Part shown: positions 53,668 to 62,718 of the stretch, one piece after another | Layout: each line of letters begins with the position of its first letter | Numbering within the stretch: the stretch's first letter is position 1 | Assembly: GCA_014801735.1 (NCBI GenBank) | Contig: JAAVDO010000006.1 | Span: 186,001 to 250,000, forward strand | Reading direction: 5' to 3' | From: Bacteroides sp. | GTDB taxonomy: Bacteria > Bacteroidota > Bacteroidia > Bacteroidales > Muribaculaceae | Length of the DNA: 64,000 nt | Position numbers and translations under genes: made by a program | The notes under the pieces: generated by a model | Seen by the model: the letters and a program-made list of their open reading frames with translations, nothing else | Told to the model about the DNA's origin: nothing | Databases searched by the model: none

Positions 53668-55392
53668 TCAGCCTTTTTTCATGGTTTTTTCCCAACTGTC
53701 TTTGAGCGCGATAGTGCGGTTGAAGATCAGGTTCTCGGGAGTGCTGTCGTAGTCGGGAGTGAAATAGCCAACGCGCTGGAACTGGAAGTGTGCTCCGGGG
53801 GTGGCGTTCTCGGCAATGAAAGGCTCGACCTTGACTCCAGTCACAACCTTGAGGGAGTCGGGATTCAGAAGCTCACGGAAGTCCTTGTCGGTCTCGGCCG
53901 CGGGATTCTCAACATTGAAAAGTCGGTCGTAAAGACGCACGGTTGCTTCATGGGCATTAGTAGCCTCGACCCAATGGAGAGTACCTTTGACCTTACGCAT
54001 GCTTCCGGGAAGGCCGGAGCGAGTGTCCGGGTCATAGGTGCAATACAGTGTGGTGATATTGCCGTCTGCATCTTTTTCGACAGATTCGCATTTGATGATG
54101 TAGGCACCTTTGAGACGCACCTCACCGCCGGGACATAGGCGGAAGAATTTCTTGGGAGGATTCTCCATGAAATCGTCGCGCTCAATATATAGCTCACGTC
54201 CGAAAGGCATCTTGTGGTTACCGGCCTCGGGATCCTCGGGATTGTTTTCCATCTCAACAGTCTCGATCTGACCTTCGGGATAGTTGGTAAGGACGACCTT
54301 CACAGGATTGATAACGGCCATACCTCGGGTGGAAATGGCGTTGAGATCCTCGCGGACAGCGTGCTCAAGCAGAGCTACACTGTTGAGTGCCTCATACTTG
54401 GTGTAGCCGATCTTATCAACGAAGTTGCGGATGGAGCGTGGAGTGAAACCGCGGCGGCGCATACCTGAAATAGTCGGCATACGGGGATCGTCCCAACCTG
54501 CCACCAGACCCTCTTTGACGAGCTGGAGAAGCTTGCGCTTGCTCATGACGGTGTATGTGAGGTTCAGGCGGTTGAACTCAAGCTGACGCGGACAGTAGGA
54601 GCCGTCGGAAAGGAAATTGACAAAGTATTCGTAGAGCGGACGATGAACGACAAACTCAAGGGTGCAGATGGAGTGAGTGACACCTTCGAAGAAGTCGCTC
54701 TGGCCGTGGGCGAAGTCATACATAGGATAGACTTTCCACTTATCGCCGGTGCGATGATGAGGGGTCTTGATGATGCGATACATGATCGGATCGCGGAAGT
54801 GCATGTTCGGATTGGCCATGTCGATCTTCGCACGCAAAACGCGAGCTCCCTCGTCAAATTCGCCGGCATTCATGCGCTCGAAGAGGTCAAGGTTTTCTTC
54901 GGGAGTACGGTTGCGGTAAGGACTTTCAACACCGGGCTCGGTAGGAGTACCTTTCTGCTGAGCTATCTGCTCGGAGGTCTGATCGTCGACGTAAGCCTTG
55001 CCTTCCTTGATAAGACGAACGGCGAGATCATATAGCTGGGGGAAATAGTCGCTCGCGTAATATTCACGGTCGCCCCAGTCGAAACCAAGCCAATGAATAT
55101 CTTCACGAATGGCATCGACATATTCTACATCTTCTTTCACCGGATTAGTATCATCGAAACGCAGGTTGCAGGTTCCTCCGAATTTTTCTGCGATACCGAA
55201 ATCCATGCATATCGCCTTGGCATGACCAATATGAAGGTAGCCGTTGGGCTCAGGTGGAAAACGGGTATTCAGGCGACCTCCGTTTTTGCCGGCTTTCAGA
55301 TCGTCGGCAACAATTTGTTCAATAAAGTTCAGACCTTTTGCGTTTTCAGTCTCCTCCGCCGGATTGAGAGGTGTAGAAGTGTTATCGGCCAT
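53668..55392 (-). CDS. glnS: Glutaminyl-tRNA synthetase
   Basis: 574 residues, class I. HIGH motif in [18 protein letters not shown] (about 44-61); the KMSKS equivalent is VMSKRKL (about 283-289). [13 protein letters not shown] and the C-terminal anticodon-binding barrels fit GlnRS rather than GluRS. Charges tRNA-Gln directly. Own promoter at 55471-55501; the TPR gene follows on the same strand. Confidence 0.95.
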   Translation of the reverse strand: MADNTSTPLNPAEETENAKGLNFIEQIVADDLKAGKNGGRLNTRFPPEPNGYLHIGHAKAICMDFGIAEKFGGTCNLRFDDTNPVKEDVEYVDAIREDIHWLGFDWGDREYYASDYFPQLYDLAVRLIKEGKAYVDDQTSEQIAQQKGTPTEPGVESPYRNRTPEENLDLFERMNAGEFDEGARVLRAKIDMANPNMHFRDPIMYRIIKTPHHRTGDKWKVYPMYDFAHGQSDFFEGVTHSICTLEFVVHRPLYEYFVNFLSDGSYCPRQLEFNRLNLTYTVMSKRKLLQLVKEGLVAGWDDPRMPTISGMRRRGFTPRSIRNFVDKIGYTKYEALNSVALLEHAVREDLNAISTRGMAVINPVKVVLTNYPEGQIETVEMENNPEDPEAGNHKMPFGRELYIERDDFMENPPKKFFRLCPGGEVRLKGAYIIKCESVEKDADGNITTLYCTYDPDTRSGLPGSMRKVKGTLHWVEATNAHEATVRLYDRLFNVENPAAETDKDFRELLNPDSLKVVTGVKVEPFIAENATPGAHFQFQRVGYFTPDYDSTPENLIFNRTIALKDSWEKTMKKG

Positions 55393-55470
55393 ATTATATG
55401 ATTGAGCTGATGATTAAACAGTTGGAAAATATTGGCTGAATAATGCCTGAACAGGCAGACATTCAAAGAG

Positions 55471-55501
55471 CAAAGTTACGCTCTTTTCGCAACACAGGCA
55501 A
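55471..55501 (-). promoter_or_regulatory. Promoter for glnS
   Basis: Minus strand -33 TTG (55501-55499), 20-base spacer, -7 TAACTTTG (55478-55471). Leader about 70 bases without visible attenuator hairpin. Confidence 0.72.
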
Positions 55502-55544
55502 CATATTTCGACGATATTTTCACAATGGGGTGACAAAACATGAC

Positions 55545-55583
55545 AAAAAAGCAGCGTCACCTGTCGCGATAGACAGATGACGC
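55545..55583 (-). terminator. Intrinsic terminator after rpsP
   Basis: Minus strand: 55583-55578 pairs with 55559-55554 and 55576-55572 with 55565-55561, one mismatch between the two helices, 6-base loop; then TGC and TTTTTT (55550-55545). It lies 35 bases past the rpsP stop and just upstream of the glnS promoter. Confidence 0.8.
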
Positions 55584-55617
55584 CACAGTTGGATGTTCAG
55601 ATGATTGCTGAGCCGGA

Positions 55618-56163
55618 TTATTCAGCAGCGGGAGCCTCGGCAGCTTCACCCTCGGCAGCCTGAGCGGCAGCTTCGGCTTCAGCAGCAGCCTTAGCAGCTG
55701 CGATCTCGGCACGCTTCTTGGCTACGGCTTCTGCCTTAGCCTGATTCTTGGCCTGCTCATCGGCAAGACGCTCCTTAACGGCGATCTCTGCCTTTGTAGC
55801 CATCGATGCGCGGAGAGCATCAACGTTGGCCTGCTTCTTAGCTTTCCAGGCATCGAAACGACGCTGAGCCTCAGCCTCGTCGAAAGCGCCCTTCTTGACA
55901 CCACCCTGAAGGTGCTTCATCAGGAGCACGCCTTCGTTCGAGAGGATAGTGCGAACTGTGTCAGTAGGCTGTGCGCCACAGTTCAACCAATACAAAGCCC
56001 GTTCGAAGTTAAGAGTTATTGTAGCAGGATTGGTGTTCGGATTATAAGAACCTATCCTTTCAATAAATTTACCATCTCGTGGTGCCCTGCTGTCGGCGAT
56101 AACAATAGGATAGAACGCATAGTTCTTGCGACCATGACGTTGCAGTCTGATTTTTGTTGCCAT
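55618..56163 (-). CDS. rpsP: 30S ribosomal protein S16 with Ala/Glu-rich C-terminal tail
   Basis: 181 residues. Residues 1-80 are S16 proper ([38 protein letters not shown]). The remaining ~100 residues ([20 protein letters not shown] and similar) form a charged, alanine-rich helix, ending EAPAAE. Most S16 proteins have about 80-90 residues; long tails are usual in Bacteroidota. Monocistronic with its own promoter and terminator. Confidence 0.94.
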   Translation of the reverse strand: MATKIRLQRHGRKNYAFYPIVIADSRAPRDGKFIERIGSYNPNTNPATITLNFERALYWLNCGAQPTDTVRTILSNEGVLLMKHLQGGVKKGAFDEAEAQRRFDAWKAKKQANVDALRASMATKAEIAVKERLADEQAKNQAKAEAVAKKRAEIAAAKAAAEAEAAAQAAEGEAAEAPAAE

Positions 56164-56224
56164 TAATCTGTTAGTTATAGAGGTTTTGTATTGCGCGGCC
56201 GGGGACTCGCCCCGATTGCGGGTG

Positions 56225-56256
56225 CAAAGGTAGCCATTATTTGCGGAGCACGCAAA
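56225..56256 (-). promoter_or_regulatory. Promoter for rpsP
   Basis: Minus strand -33 TTTG (56256-56253), 20-base spacer, -7 TACCTTTG (56232-56225). Exact consensus. Confidence 0.8.
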
Positions 56257-56315
56257 TCAAAATTGTAAATTTTTGTATTTTCACATATTAATATAGCATT
56301 AAGGGAAATTAATAG

Positions 56316-56323
56316 TAACTTTG
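56316..56323 (+). promoter_or_regulatory. -7 element for the Porin_10-like gene
   Basis: TAACTTTG with no good -33. Start near 56330 would give a leader of about 10 bases before the ATG at 56340. Confidence 0.5.
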
Positions 56324-56339
56324 CACCCCAAAGACCATC

Positions 56340-58385
56340 ATGAACAGATTACATTTCATATTTAGGATATATGCAGGTGCAATAATATGCACATTGCTTG
56401 CATGGAACTGTGCGTCGGCCCAGAACCGTCAGAGCAGCCAAAGCAGTCAGAGCAGCGGGAAATTACCGGAACAGGTTATAAGTGCCTGGACGATGCTTCC
56501 GCCACTGGGTCTCCGCGAGAAATCGACTGTTGACACACTGTTGCTGAACTACTATCTTCAGGCAGTGCCTAACGATGTCACGCCGGCATTTGCTACCACG
56601 GGCAATCTCGGTGCAGAGGGTATCAACATGATCTACCTGGACCGACCGAAGGGGTCACCGTTCTTTTTCCGCGATGCCCTGTCATACTGGCTGCCTGTCG
56701 AAGGAAACCACAAATTTTACAACTCAAGGATTCCTGTCACTTTCGTGAGCTACAACACGGGTGGAGGACGAGACAACACGCAAGACAGGCTCAAAACCAC
56801 CTTTTCGGGCAACGTGAACAAAAAATTGCAGATCGGCGCCATGCTCGATTATCTCTACTCGAAAGGATCGTACACCAATCAATCGACAAAAGATCTTACA
56901 TGGGGCGCAAGTGGATCGTATATCGGCGACAGATATGACCTGCAGGCTTTCTTCTATCATTATAATTTCCTGAACAAGGAGAATGGCGGTATCACCGACG
57001 ATCTTTATATCACCGACCCGGCCGAAGTGCAAGGAGGTGTAGCGTCGATCGAGCCGCGATCAATTCCGGTCAATCTGTCGGATGCTCACAGCCGACTGGT
57101 AGGTCAGGAGCTAATGATAAACAACCGCTACAAGTTCGGGTTCTGGCGCGATCTTCCTACCGATTCTACAAAACCTGAAGAAGAAGCCGACAGCATCACG
57201 CCACGTGAATTCGTACCGGTGAGTTCTGTCGTGTGGACTCTCAACTACGTAAGTAACAAGCACAGATTCGTCAATCCCAATATTTCGGAGGACCACTCTT
57301 TCTGGAAGGACACATATCTGAGCATGGATGGTACGAATGATGTAACAAAATACAGTTCATTTTCAAACACCTTCGGTATCGCTCTGCACGAAGGATTTCA
57401 TAAATACGCCAAATTCGGTCTGTCAGCTTTCCTAACTTACGAATTGCGCAACTTTACTCAGAATCCCGATACCCTGCTACGCGACGAGACATTACCAGAG
57501 GGTCTGACACCATATCCGTATGAAAATCTCATCGACCATAAAGCGTCCGAACATCTGGTCTGGGTAGGAGGTCAGCTAACCAAACAACAGGGTTCGCTAC
57601 TGAGATATGAGGCTACCGCCAGATTCGGTATTACGGGACGGGCCGCCGGCGAAATGGATCTGAAAGGAAATCTCGCCACAGCAATACCATTGTTCAGAGA
57701 TACACTTACGGTTGATGCCGAAGGTAGTTTCTCAAACCTGACAGCACCATATCTTCTGGAGAATTATGTGTCAAACCACTTCATCTGGCACAACACGTTC
57801 GGCAAAATCCGGAAATTCAGAATAGGCGGAAGCATATCCTATCCAAGGACGCGAACAAAGATAGATGTCGGCGTTGAGAATATTCAAAATATGGTATATT
57901 TCGATTCATTGTCGACACCTGTCCAACACGGTGGAAACATACAGGTGCTGGGAGCATCACTGACACAGAACTTCAAGGTAGGTATTCTCAACTGGCAGAA
58001 CAGAGTGATTTATCAGACCTCGTCCGACGAATACGTCCTCCCGTTACCAAAACTGGCAGTGTTCAGCAATCTCTTCATACTGTTTAAAGTATCGAAAGTG
58101 CTCGACGTTCAGCTCGGTGTTGACTGCGATTACTATTCGAAGTATTATGCCCCCAACTATCAGCCGGCTACCATGTCATTCTACAATCAGGACAAAATCA
58201 AATGCGGAGGCTATCCTTTCATGAATGCCTATGTCAACATGAAGTTGAGCAAAACCCGCTTCTACGTTCTCTTCTCGCATATTAATCAGGGAAGTATAGG
58301 CGGTAATGATTATTTCAGTCTGCCACACTACCCCATGAATCCACGCCGCTTCCAGATAGGACTTTCGGTAGATTTCACAAACTGA
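56340..58385 (+). CDS. Putative porin (Porin_10-like) outer membrane protein
   Basis: 681 residues with signal peptide (about 1-27, ending CASAQ) and a short Ser/Gln-rich stretch. The mature sequence has many amphipathic strands; YNTGGGRDNTQDRLKTTFSGNVNKKLQIGAMLDYLYSKG (spread over about 138-178) and NPRRFQIGLSVDFTN at the end resemble the Bacteroidota 'putative porin' family. Likely a large barrel in the outer membrane; solute unknown. A small membrane-protein gene follows 7 bases later. Confidence 0.75.
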   Translation: MNRLHFIFRIYAGAIICTLLAWNCASAQNRQSSQSSQSSGKLPEQVISAWTMLPPLGLREKSTVDTLLLNYYLQAVPNDVTPAFATTGNLGAEGINMIYLDRPKGSPFFFRDALSYWLPVEGNHKFYNSRIPVTFVSYNTGGGRDNTQDRLKTTFSGNVNKKLQIGAMLDYLYSKGSYTNQSTKDLTWGASGSYIGDRYDLQAFFYHYNFLNKENGGITDDLYITDPAEVQGGVASIEPRSIPVNLSDAHSRLVGQELMINNRYKFGFWRDLPTDSTKPEEEADSITPREFVPVSSVVWTLNYVSNKHRFVNPNISEDHSFWKDTYLSMDGTNDVTKYSSFSNTFGIALHEGFHKYAKFGLSAFLTYELRNFTQNPDTLLRDETLPEGLTPYPYENLIDHKASEHLVWVGGQLTKQQGSLLRYEATARFGITGRAAGEMDLKGNLATAIPLFRDTLTVDAEGSFSNLTAPYLLENYVSNHFIWHNTFGKIRKFRIGGSISYPRTRTKIDVGVENIQNMVYFDSLSTPVQHGGNIQVLGASLTQNFKVGILNWQNRVIYQTSSDEYVLPLPKLAVFSNLFILFKVSKVLDVQLGVDCDYYSKYYAPNYQPATMSFYNQDKIKCGGYPFMNAYVNMKLSKTRFYVLFSHINQGSIGGNDYFSLPHYPMNPRRFQIGLSVDFTN

Positions 58386-58392
58386 CAATGAT

Positions 58393-58590
58393 ATGAGGGA
58401 CGTGAACAACCGCAATAATCGGACTCCCAAAGCCAAACCTGGACGAACTGTAGTACTCTATTTTCTGCTGCTTATGCTGGCACTCGCAGGAATGGTGAGC
58501 ATGAAGCGCTGTCAGACGAAGCACAACACCCCTGCTCCATCCATTCAGACAGAGCAGGAAGTGTTTATCGAGACTATCGGTGATAATTAA
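58393..58590 (+). CDS. Small single-pass membrane protein, uncharacterised
   Basis: 65 residues. Basic N-terminus (MRDVNNRNNRTPKAKPGR), one hydrophobic helix (about 20-37), then a polar, Thr/Glu-rich tail. It starts 7 bases after the porin stop and its end overlaps the convergent SPOR gene by 4 bases. The single clean membrane helix with positive flank, and the tight spacing, argue that it is real; I know no family. Expression evidence would settle it. Confidence 0.5.
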   Translation: MRDVNNRNNRTPKAKPGRTVVLYFLLLMLALAGMVSMKRCQTKHNTPAPSIQTEQEVFIETIGDN

Positions 58591-59114
58591 CGTTTGATCT
58601 GTCCGGCCCTGAATACGAATGGGAAAGGAGGCTTCAGAAAAACGGCGGAATCGGCTTTAACGTGCTCATATTGTTTCATGGCTACCGTTGGATCGTCGGT
58701 TGTGTTGACACCAACAAGATAATTGCCATTGGAAAGCTTCAGCAACAGAGGTGAGTAATCAGGATTTGCAGAGAGACGCTTTTTCATCTGCGAGGCGTTG
58801 AACACCTGCTTGAACTGAGCTACCACAACAGTGAATTTACCTAATGAGTCAATGGGCGCAACGGCTTTGTCGCCGGTCAACACCCACGCCGTCACCATTG
58901 GCAGGGTGACACCATCGATTTCGACGGGCTTAGGCTCGAGGGCCCCTGTGTTTTTCAATTCAATACCTTCCGGAACACCTGTGTCCTGACGATCCTTTTG
59001 ATGACGCAGAGCCGTCTCATAGGCATTCTTATAGTTTGCTTCAGTGGTCTTACAGCCTGACAGGGAGAGCGTAAGCGCAACAGCGCCCAGACATACCGGT
59101 AACAGTCTTTTCAT
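58587..59114 (-). CDS. SPOR-like lipoprotein
   Basis: 175 residues. Lipoprotein signal with LSGC at about 18-21 (MKRLLPVCLGAVALTLSLSG). Residues about 90-160 (FTVVVAQFKQVFNASQMKKRL, then LLLKLSNGNYLVGVNTTDD) show the beta-alpha-beta layout of SPOR domains, which bind denuded peptidoglycan at division sites. The SPOR call is by pattern only. Last gene of a three-gene run, 12 bases after the phosphoesterase. Confidence 0.65.
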   Translation of the reverse strand: MKRLLPVCLGAVALTLSLSGCKTTEANYKNAYETALRHQKDRQDTGVPEGIELKNTGALEPKPVEIDGVTLPMVTAWVLTGDKAVAPIDSLGKFTVVVAQFKQVFNASQMKKRLSANPDYSPLLLKLSNGNYLVGVNTTDDPTVAMKQYEHVKADSAVFLKPPFPFVFRAGQIKR

Positions 59115-59126
59115 ATAATTGGCTAT

Positions 59127-59636
59127 TTAATAGTTTTTAATTTGTTTGCCGAGAGTGACAACTTCAAGTTCGGAGGGAATACCATCGTTCAACGTCAGTC
59201 GGACAAGTGTCCGTTCTTTCTGCCAACCATGCCATCCGGCAGCCCCGGGATTGATATGAAGCAGACCGAGCTGATCGTCATGTATCACTTTCAAAATATG
59301 TGAATGGCCGCAGACCATGAGTCCGACCTTGCCTTCGCGCAGTATCTTAGCCACTCCGGGAGAATATCTTCCGGGATAACCTGCGATATGTGTCATCCAA
59401 ACATGCAGTCCGTCGATCGTAAAATCAAGAACCTCGGGACAGCGTCGCCTCACCTCGCCGTGATCAATATTTCCGCATACCGCCCTGACCGGTGCAATTT
59501 CAGCAAGCGCATCAAGGACTGACGGATCACCAATATCACCCGCATGCCATATCTCATCGCACCCGGCAAGATGAGTGCGGAAACGTTCGTCCCAGCAGGA
59601 ATGAGTGTCACTTAATATTCCAATTACTTTCTTCAT
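59127..59636 (-). CDS. YfcE/MJ0936-type metallophosphoesterase
   Basis: 169 residues. Asp10-Thr-His12 (LSDTHSCWDER), HAGDIGD, CGNIDHGE (Asp in place of the usual His after GN-x), THIAGYPGRY, CGHSHILK and HINPGA: the metal site of small phosphodiesterases of this group. Substrate unknown. Its ATG overlaps the stop of the upstream gene (ATGA, 59633-59636). Confidence 0.82.
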   Translation of the reverse strand: MKKVIGILSDTHSCWDERFRTHLAGCDEIWHAGDIGDPSVLDALAEIAPVRAVCGNIDHGEVRRRCPEVLDFTIDGLHVWMTHIAGYPGRYSPGVAKILREGKVGLMVCGHSHILKVIHDDQLGLLHINPGAAGWHGWQKERTLVRLTLNDGIPSELEVVTLGKQIKNY

Positions 59637-61828
59637 AACTTAATCAGAGTAACACGATCGATCAAGGCTATGTTGCGAGAATCGTCGGGATTAACATTGT
59701 AGGGCGTGATATAGTCGAGCGACACGGTGTTGAGACCCTTGCGCAGATGGGCACGAAGAGGATTACTGTAGTATAATCCCGTAAGGGTCTTCTGTGCTGA
59801 AATAGCCGGCATGACCACTACCCCGCACCGCAGGCCATTGACAAACAGAGTGCGCAGGGCTGCCTGCCCACCGAGCACACTCGGGGCATAGCGCACACTG
59901 ATCATATAGTCTCCCTCCTCCTTGACATCGGCCGTCAGAGCCAACCGGGTATTGACTTCGGTACTTAACTCGACAAGGCTGTCGTGGTCAGCACGTATGG
60001 AGCGCATGAAGGATACGGGTTCGGCAAATTCCTCAGGCTTGACAACAACCTCGGATTTAGCCGGGAAATGACAGAACGGGCGGCATGAGTAACCGCTCCA
60101 GCCAACCGGCGAAGTCGGTACGAACATCAGCGAGGTAAAGCCTCTTGCCCGTATACTCGGTAATGATCCGTTGCTGATGTCTTTCAGGAAACTGCCGTTG
60201 ACAAACACTTCATAAGAAAGAGAATCAGCATAATTAGCGACCCTGAGCAATGAAGCCGAGCCGGAACCAATAATTCGCGGTGTGGGAGGTGCCCAGACAG
60301 GTGCCTGCACATTGATTTCGTCAGAATAACTGTAGGAAACATTACGGGAGTTGTCGAGCTGCACACTTATGCGATGGTGGCCTGACATGCCACGAGGAAT
60401 CACGCGTGAAGCAAGAGTGACACCGTCGAGCGTAAGGCGACGTACAGACGCGCCTGAGCCCTTGATCTCAATATCGTAGACCGCCTGACCGTAGCGTATG
60501 CCATAGATAGTAAATTTCTTGTAGCCTGTTGGGAGCACGGGCGACAACCTCATACCATCAGCATCAAAGCTGATACCTGCGACAGCCTTTACAAAGACAG
60601 CATAGAGAGCACTGCAGAGCTCCGGAGACAATGCCTCAGGCGAGGATGACACCATTAAGAGAAACGACCGCAGGACAGAGGTTGCGGAAGCACGCAGGGA
60701 ACCGGTATTGCCAACCTTTGATGAGGCAATCGCCCATAAAGCCTCGGTTGCAGGCGTGGCCATAAATAGTGGAGACGAGGGTGACAGAGGGAACTGCATC
60801 AGCAGGCCGTAGGGACTGCGTGGAGTGTTGGAAACAATGAGATGCGACTGGCCGTCGGATGCCATACCGAGAGCGACTGCAAGCGCTTCACCATGGCTGT
60901 CGGCTATCTCAGAACGGATAGGGAACAGACCACCATAAATATATTGTGCGAAATAGCCGCGGTCCGGTAGCCAAAGATGATCGTTGATTGCACATCGCAG
61001 ATAACTGCTCATAGCTTCATACTGCGAAGGGTCGCGCCCCAGCTCGCGCGCCATCAGTGTCATGAAGTGAGCGGCACGCTCAGCGAGCACATTCGAAGCG
61101 ATTCCCATAGTCTGATAGATATCACACCAGTTCATCCACTCAGGATAGCTGTTCAATATCCTCTCCGGATCCGTTGACGACGAACCATGAAGCAACATGA
61201 CTTCCTGATCAAGAGCTACCATTATATCAGCCGCCATAGTATGATCGATTACTTCAAAAGCGTATGCAAGCCAGTCGCGATCGGCCGTCACACAGTAAAG
61301 TTCCCAGGCCGCCACAGCCCACATGAGTCTTGAATTACCGGTGACCGGCCACACCGCTGATGAATCGGAAGAACAGATACGTCCGTCTCTGACGAGCGCT
61401 TCAAGCGAACGACGCGATCCATGCGGATCTAACGAAGCTGCAGCTAAAAATATGGTCTCAGGAGAATAGCGTCCCCCAGAATCAGACGGGACATCGTCGC
61501 TTTCGGCCACAAATCTGCACGCAGCAATCCTGAAAGTCTCGGCAATCAGTGGCGATCCGCATTCAAGCTCGGGATGGTGATTGGAAATCTCACATACGCG
61601 CAACGAATCCGAGGCTGTGACCGTAAGAGTCAGAAGTTCGCCGGTGCGCCTTTCGCGCGTGACCATCGAGTCGGGGTAGAGATCCAGTTCCCAACCCGGC
61701 ATGGAGTCACCATAGGCTGACAAAACCCTGCCGGCTGGGCGGCGGCACGACGCAAGAATGCTGATAAATACCAAAAGGACAAACGCCCGGCCAAGCATCG
61801 GAAATATGTTGCTACTTTTAAAGCGCAT
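59633..61828 (-). CDS. Lipoprotein with alpha/alpha-toroid glycosidase-like fold (DUF4450-like)
   Basis: 731 residues. Signal with lipobox LASC (about 25-28), so probably lipidated. The middle (about 110-420) has helix-pair features of (alpha/alpha)6 glycosidases: GNSRLMWAVAAWELYCVTADRDWLAYAF, the WMNWCDIYQTMG segment, and SPYGLLMQF. The C-terminal half is beta-rich and likely binds carbohydrate. It resembles DUF4450-type proteins of Bacteroidales, with no established activity. A second Met at 61798 also gives a good signal peptide; see the promoter entry. Heads the operon with the phosphoesterase and SPOR genes. Confidence 0.6.
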   Translation of the reverse strand: MRFKSSNIFPMLGRAFVLLVFISILASCRRPAGRVLSAYGDSMPGWELDLYPDSMVTRERRTGELLTLTVTASDSLRVCEISNHHPELECGSPLIAETFRIAACRFVAESDDVPSDSGGRYSPETIFLAAASLDPHGSRRSLEALVRDGRICSSDSSAVWPVTGNSRLMWAVAAWELYCVTADRDWLAYAFEVIDHTMAADIMVALDQEVMLLHGSSSTDPERILNSYPEWMNWCDIYQTMGIASNVLAERAAHFMTLMARELGRDPSQYEAMSSYLRCAINDHLWLPDRGYFAQYIYGGLFPIRSEIADSHGEALAVALGMASDGQSHLIVSNTPRSPYGLLMQFPLSPSSPLFMATPATEALWAIASSKVGNTGSLRASATSVLRSFLLMVSSSPEALSPELCSALYAVFVKAVAGISFDADGMRLSPVLPTGYKKFTIYGIRYGQAVYDIEIKGSGASVRRLTLDGVTLASRVIPRGMSGHHRISVQLDNSRNVSYSYSDEINVQAPVWAPPTPRIIGSGSASLLRVANYADSLSYEVFVNGSFLKDISNGSLPSIRARGFTSLMFVPTSPVGWSGYSCRPFCHFPAKSEVVVKPEEFAEPVSFMRSIRADHDSLVELSTEVNTRLALTADVKEEGDYMISVRYAPSVLGGQAALRTLFVNGLRCGVVVMPAISAQKTLTGLYYSNPLRAHLRKGLNTVSLDYITPYNVNPDDSRNIALIDRVTLIKL

Positions 61829-61832
61829 GGTG

Positions 61833-61840
61833 CAAAGTTA
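61833..61840 (-). promoter_or_regulatory. -7 element immediately before the DUF4450-like gene
   Basis: Minus strand TAACTTTG, 4 bases from the ATG at 61828. Transcription would start about at that ATG, so either the mRNA is leaderless or translation begins at the Met at 61798. The -33 is not clear. Confidence 0.5.
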
Positions 61841-61911
61841 CACATTTATTCCATATCGGGAGCAGCCGGGAGGGTCAACACGAAAAAATAGCAAAAAAAC
61901 AGCTAATATTT

Positions 61912-61943
61912 TTTGCCTTTTGATTGTTTGATTATTAACTTCG
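61912..61943 (+). promoter_or_regulatory. Promoter for the pRiA4b ORF-3-like gene
   Basis: -33 TTTG (61912-61915), 20-base spacer, -7 TAACTTCG (61936-61943, one mismatch). Leader about 60 bases. Confidence 0.65.
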
Positions 61944-62010
61944 CAGTGTGAACCCGGCCGATCATCGAGTCGACCCTCCGAAGCGCTAATCTTAAACTAC
62001 AAACGTAAGC

Positions 62011-62559
62011 ATGATTTACAAATTTCGACTGGTGTCCGACGAAGCGGACAACTTCAAACGAGAGATAAGCATTGATGCCGATGCGACTTTTCTCGACCTT
62101 CGCAACGCAATCTGCGACTCTGTAGGTTACGACAAGAACCAGATGAGTTCATTCTTTCTCTGCGACAACAACTGGGAGAAAGAGCGTGAGATAACACTTG
62201 AAGATATGGGAATGGAATCTTCAGACGTAGATGTGTATCTGATGGAGGACTGCCAGTTGATCGATCAGATTGAAGACGAGGGACAGCGCCTTATGTTTGT
62301 TTTCGACTATATGACAGACCGCGCCTTCTTCATCGAACTCAAAAAGATCGAACCTATGAAAACACTGAAGGATCCCGTATGCACCCTGGCTATGGGTACA
62401 CCTCCCCCTCAGTTTGTCGATCTTAAGGAGTTTGAAGAAAAAATCGATACGATAAGCACCAAGGATGCCGGAATAGACCTTGACGAGGATCTGTATGGCG
62501 ACGATGCTTACAACGACGAGGATCTGGAAAACCTTTCGGACGACACCGAACTCTATTGA
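62011..62559 (+). CDS. Plasmid pRiA4b ORF-3-like protein
   Basis: 182 residues. The N-terminal two-thirds (MIYKFRLVSDEADNFKREIS, TFLDLRNAICDSVGYDKNQMSSFFLCDNNWEKEREI) matches the pRiA4b_ORF3 domain, named after an Agrobacterium plasmid gene and common on chromosomes. The C-terminal 35 residues are strongly acidic (DEDLYGDDAYNDEDLENL). Function unknown. Single-gene unit with its own promoter and a strong terminator. Confidence 0.75.
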   Translation: MIYKFRLVSDEADNFKREISIDADATFLDLRNAICDSVGYDKNQMSSFFLCDNNWEKEREITLEDMGMESSDVDVYLMEDCQLIDQIEDEGQRLMFVFDYMTDRAFFIELKKIEPMKTLKDPVCTLAMGTPPPQFVDLKEFEEKIDTISTKDAGIDLDEDLYGDDAYNDEDLENLSDDTELY

Positions 62560-62588
62560 ACCAAAATAAGCCCGCGAGATAAAGAAAA

Positions 62589-62631
62589 CCGGCGGACAGA
62601 CGTTCTTTATTCACAGACGTCTGTCCGCCGG
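62589..62631. terminator. 14-bp inverted repeat, bidirectional terminator
   Basis: CCGGCGGACAGACG (62589-62602) pairs perfectly with CGTCTGTCCGCCGG (62618-62631). Flanked on the minus side by TTTTCTTT and on the plus side by a T/A-rich tail; lies between convergent ORF-3-like and tatC genes. Confidence 0.8.
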
Positions 62632-62718
62632 CCTTATATATCTTGACTGACCCGAGTATTACCGAAACGATACCCTGAAGATCACACCCGTCAGTGGATA
62701 TTCAAACAAAGGTTATCG

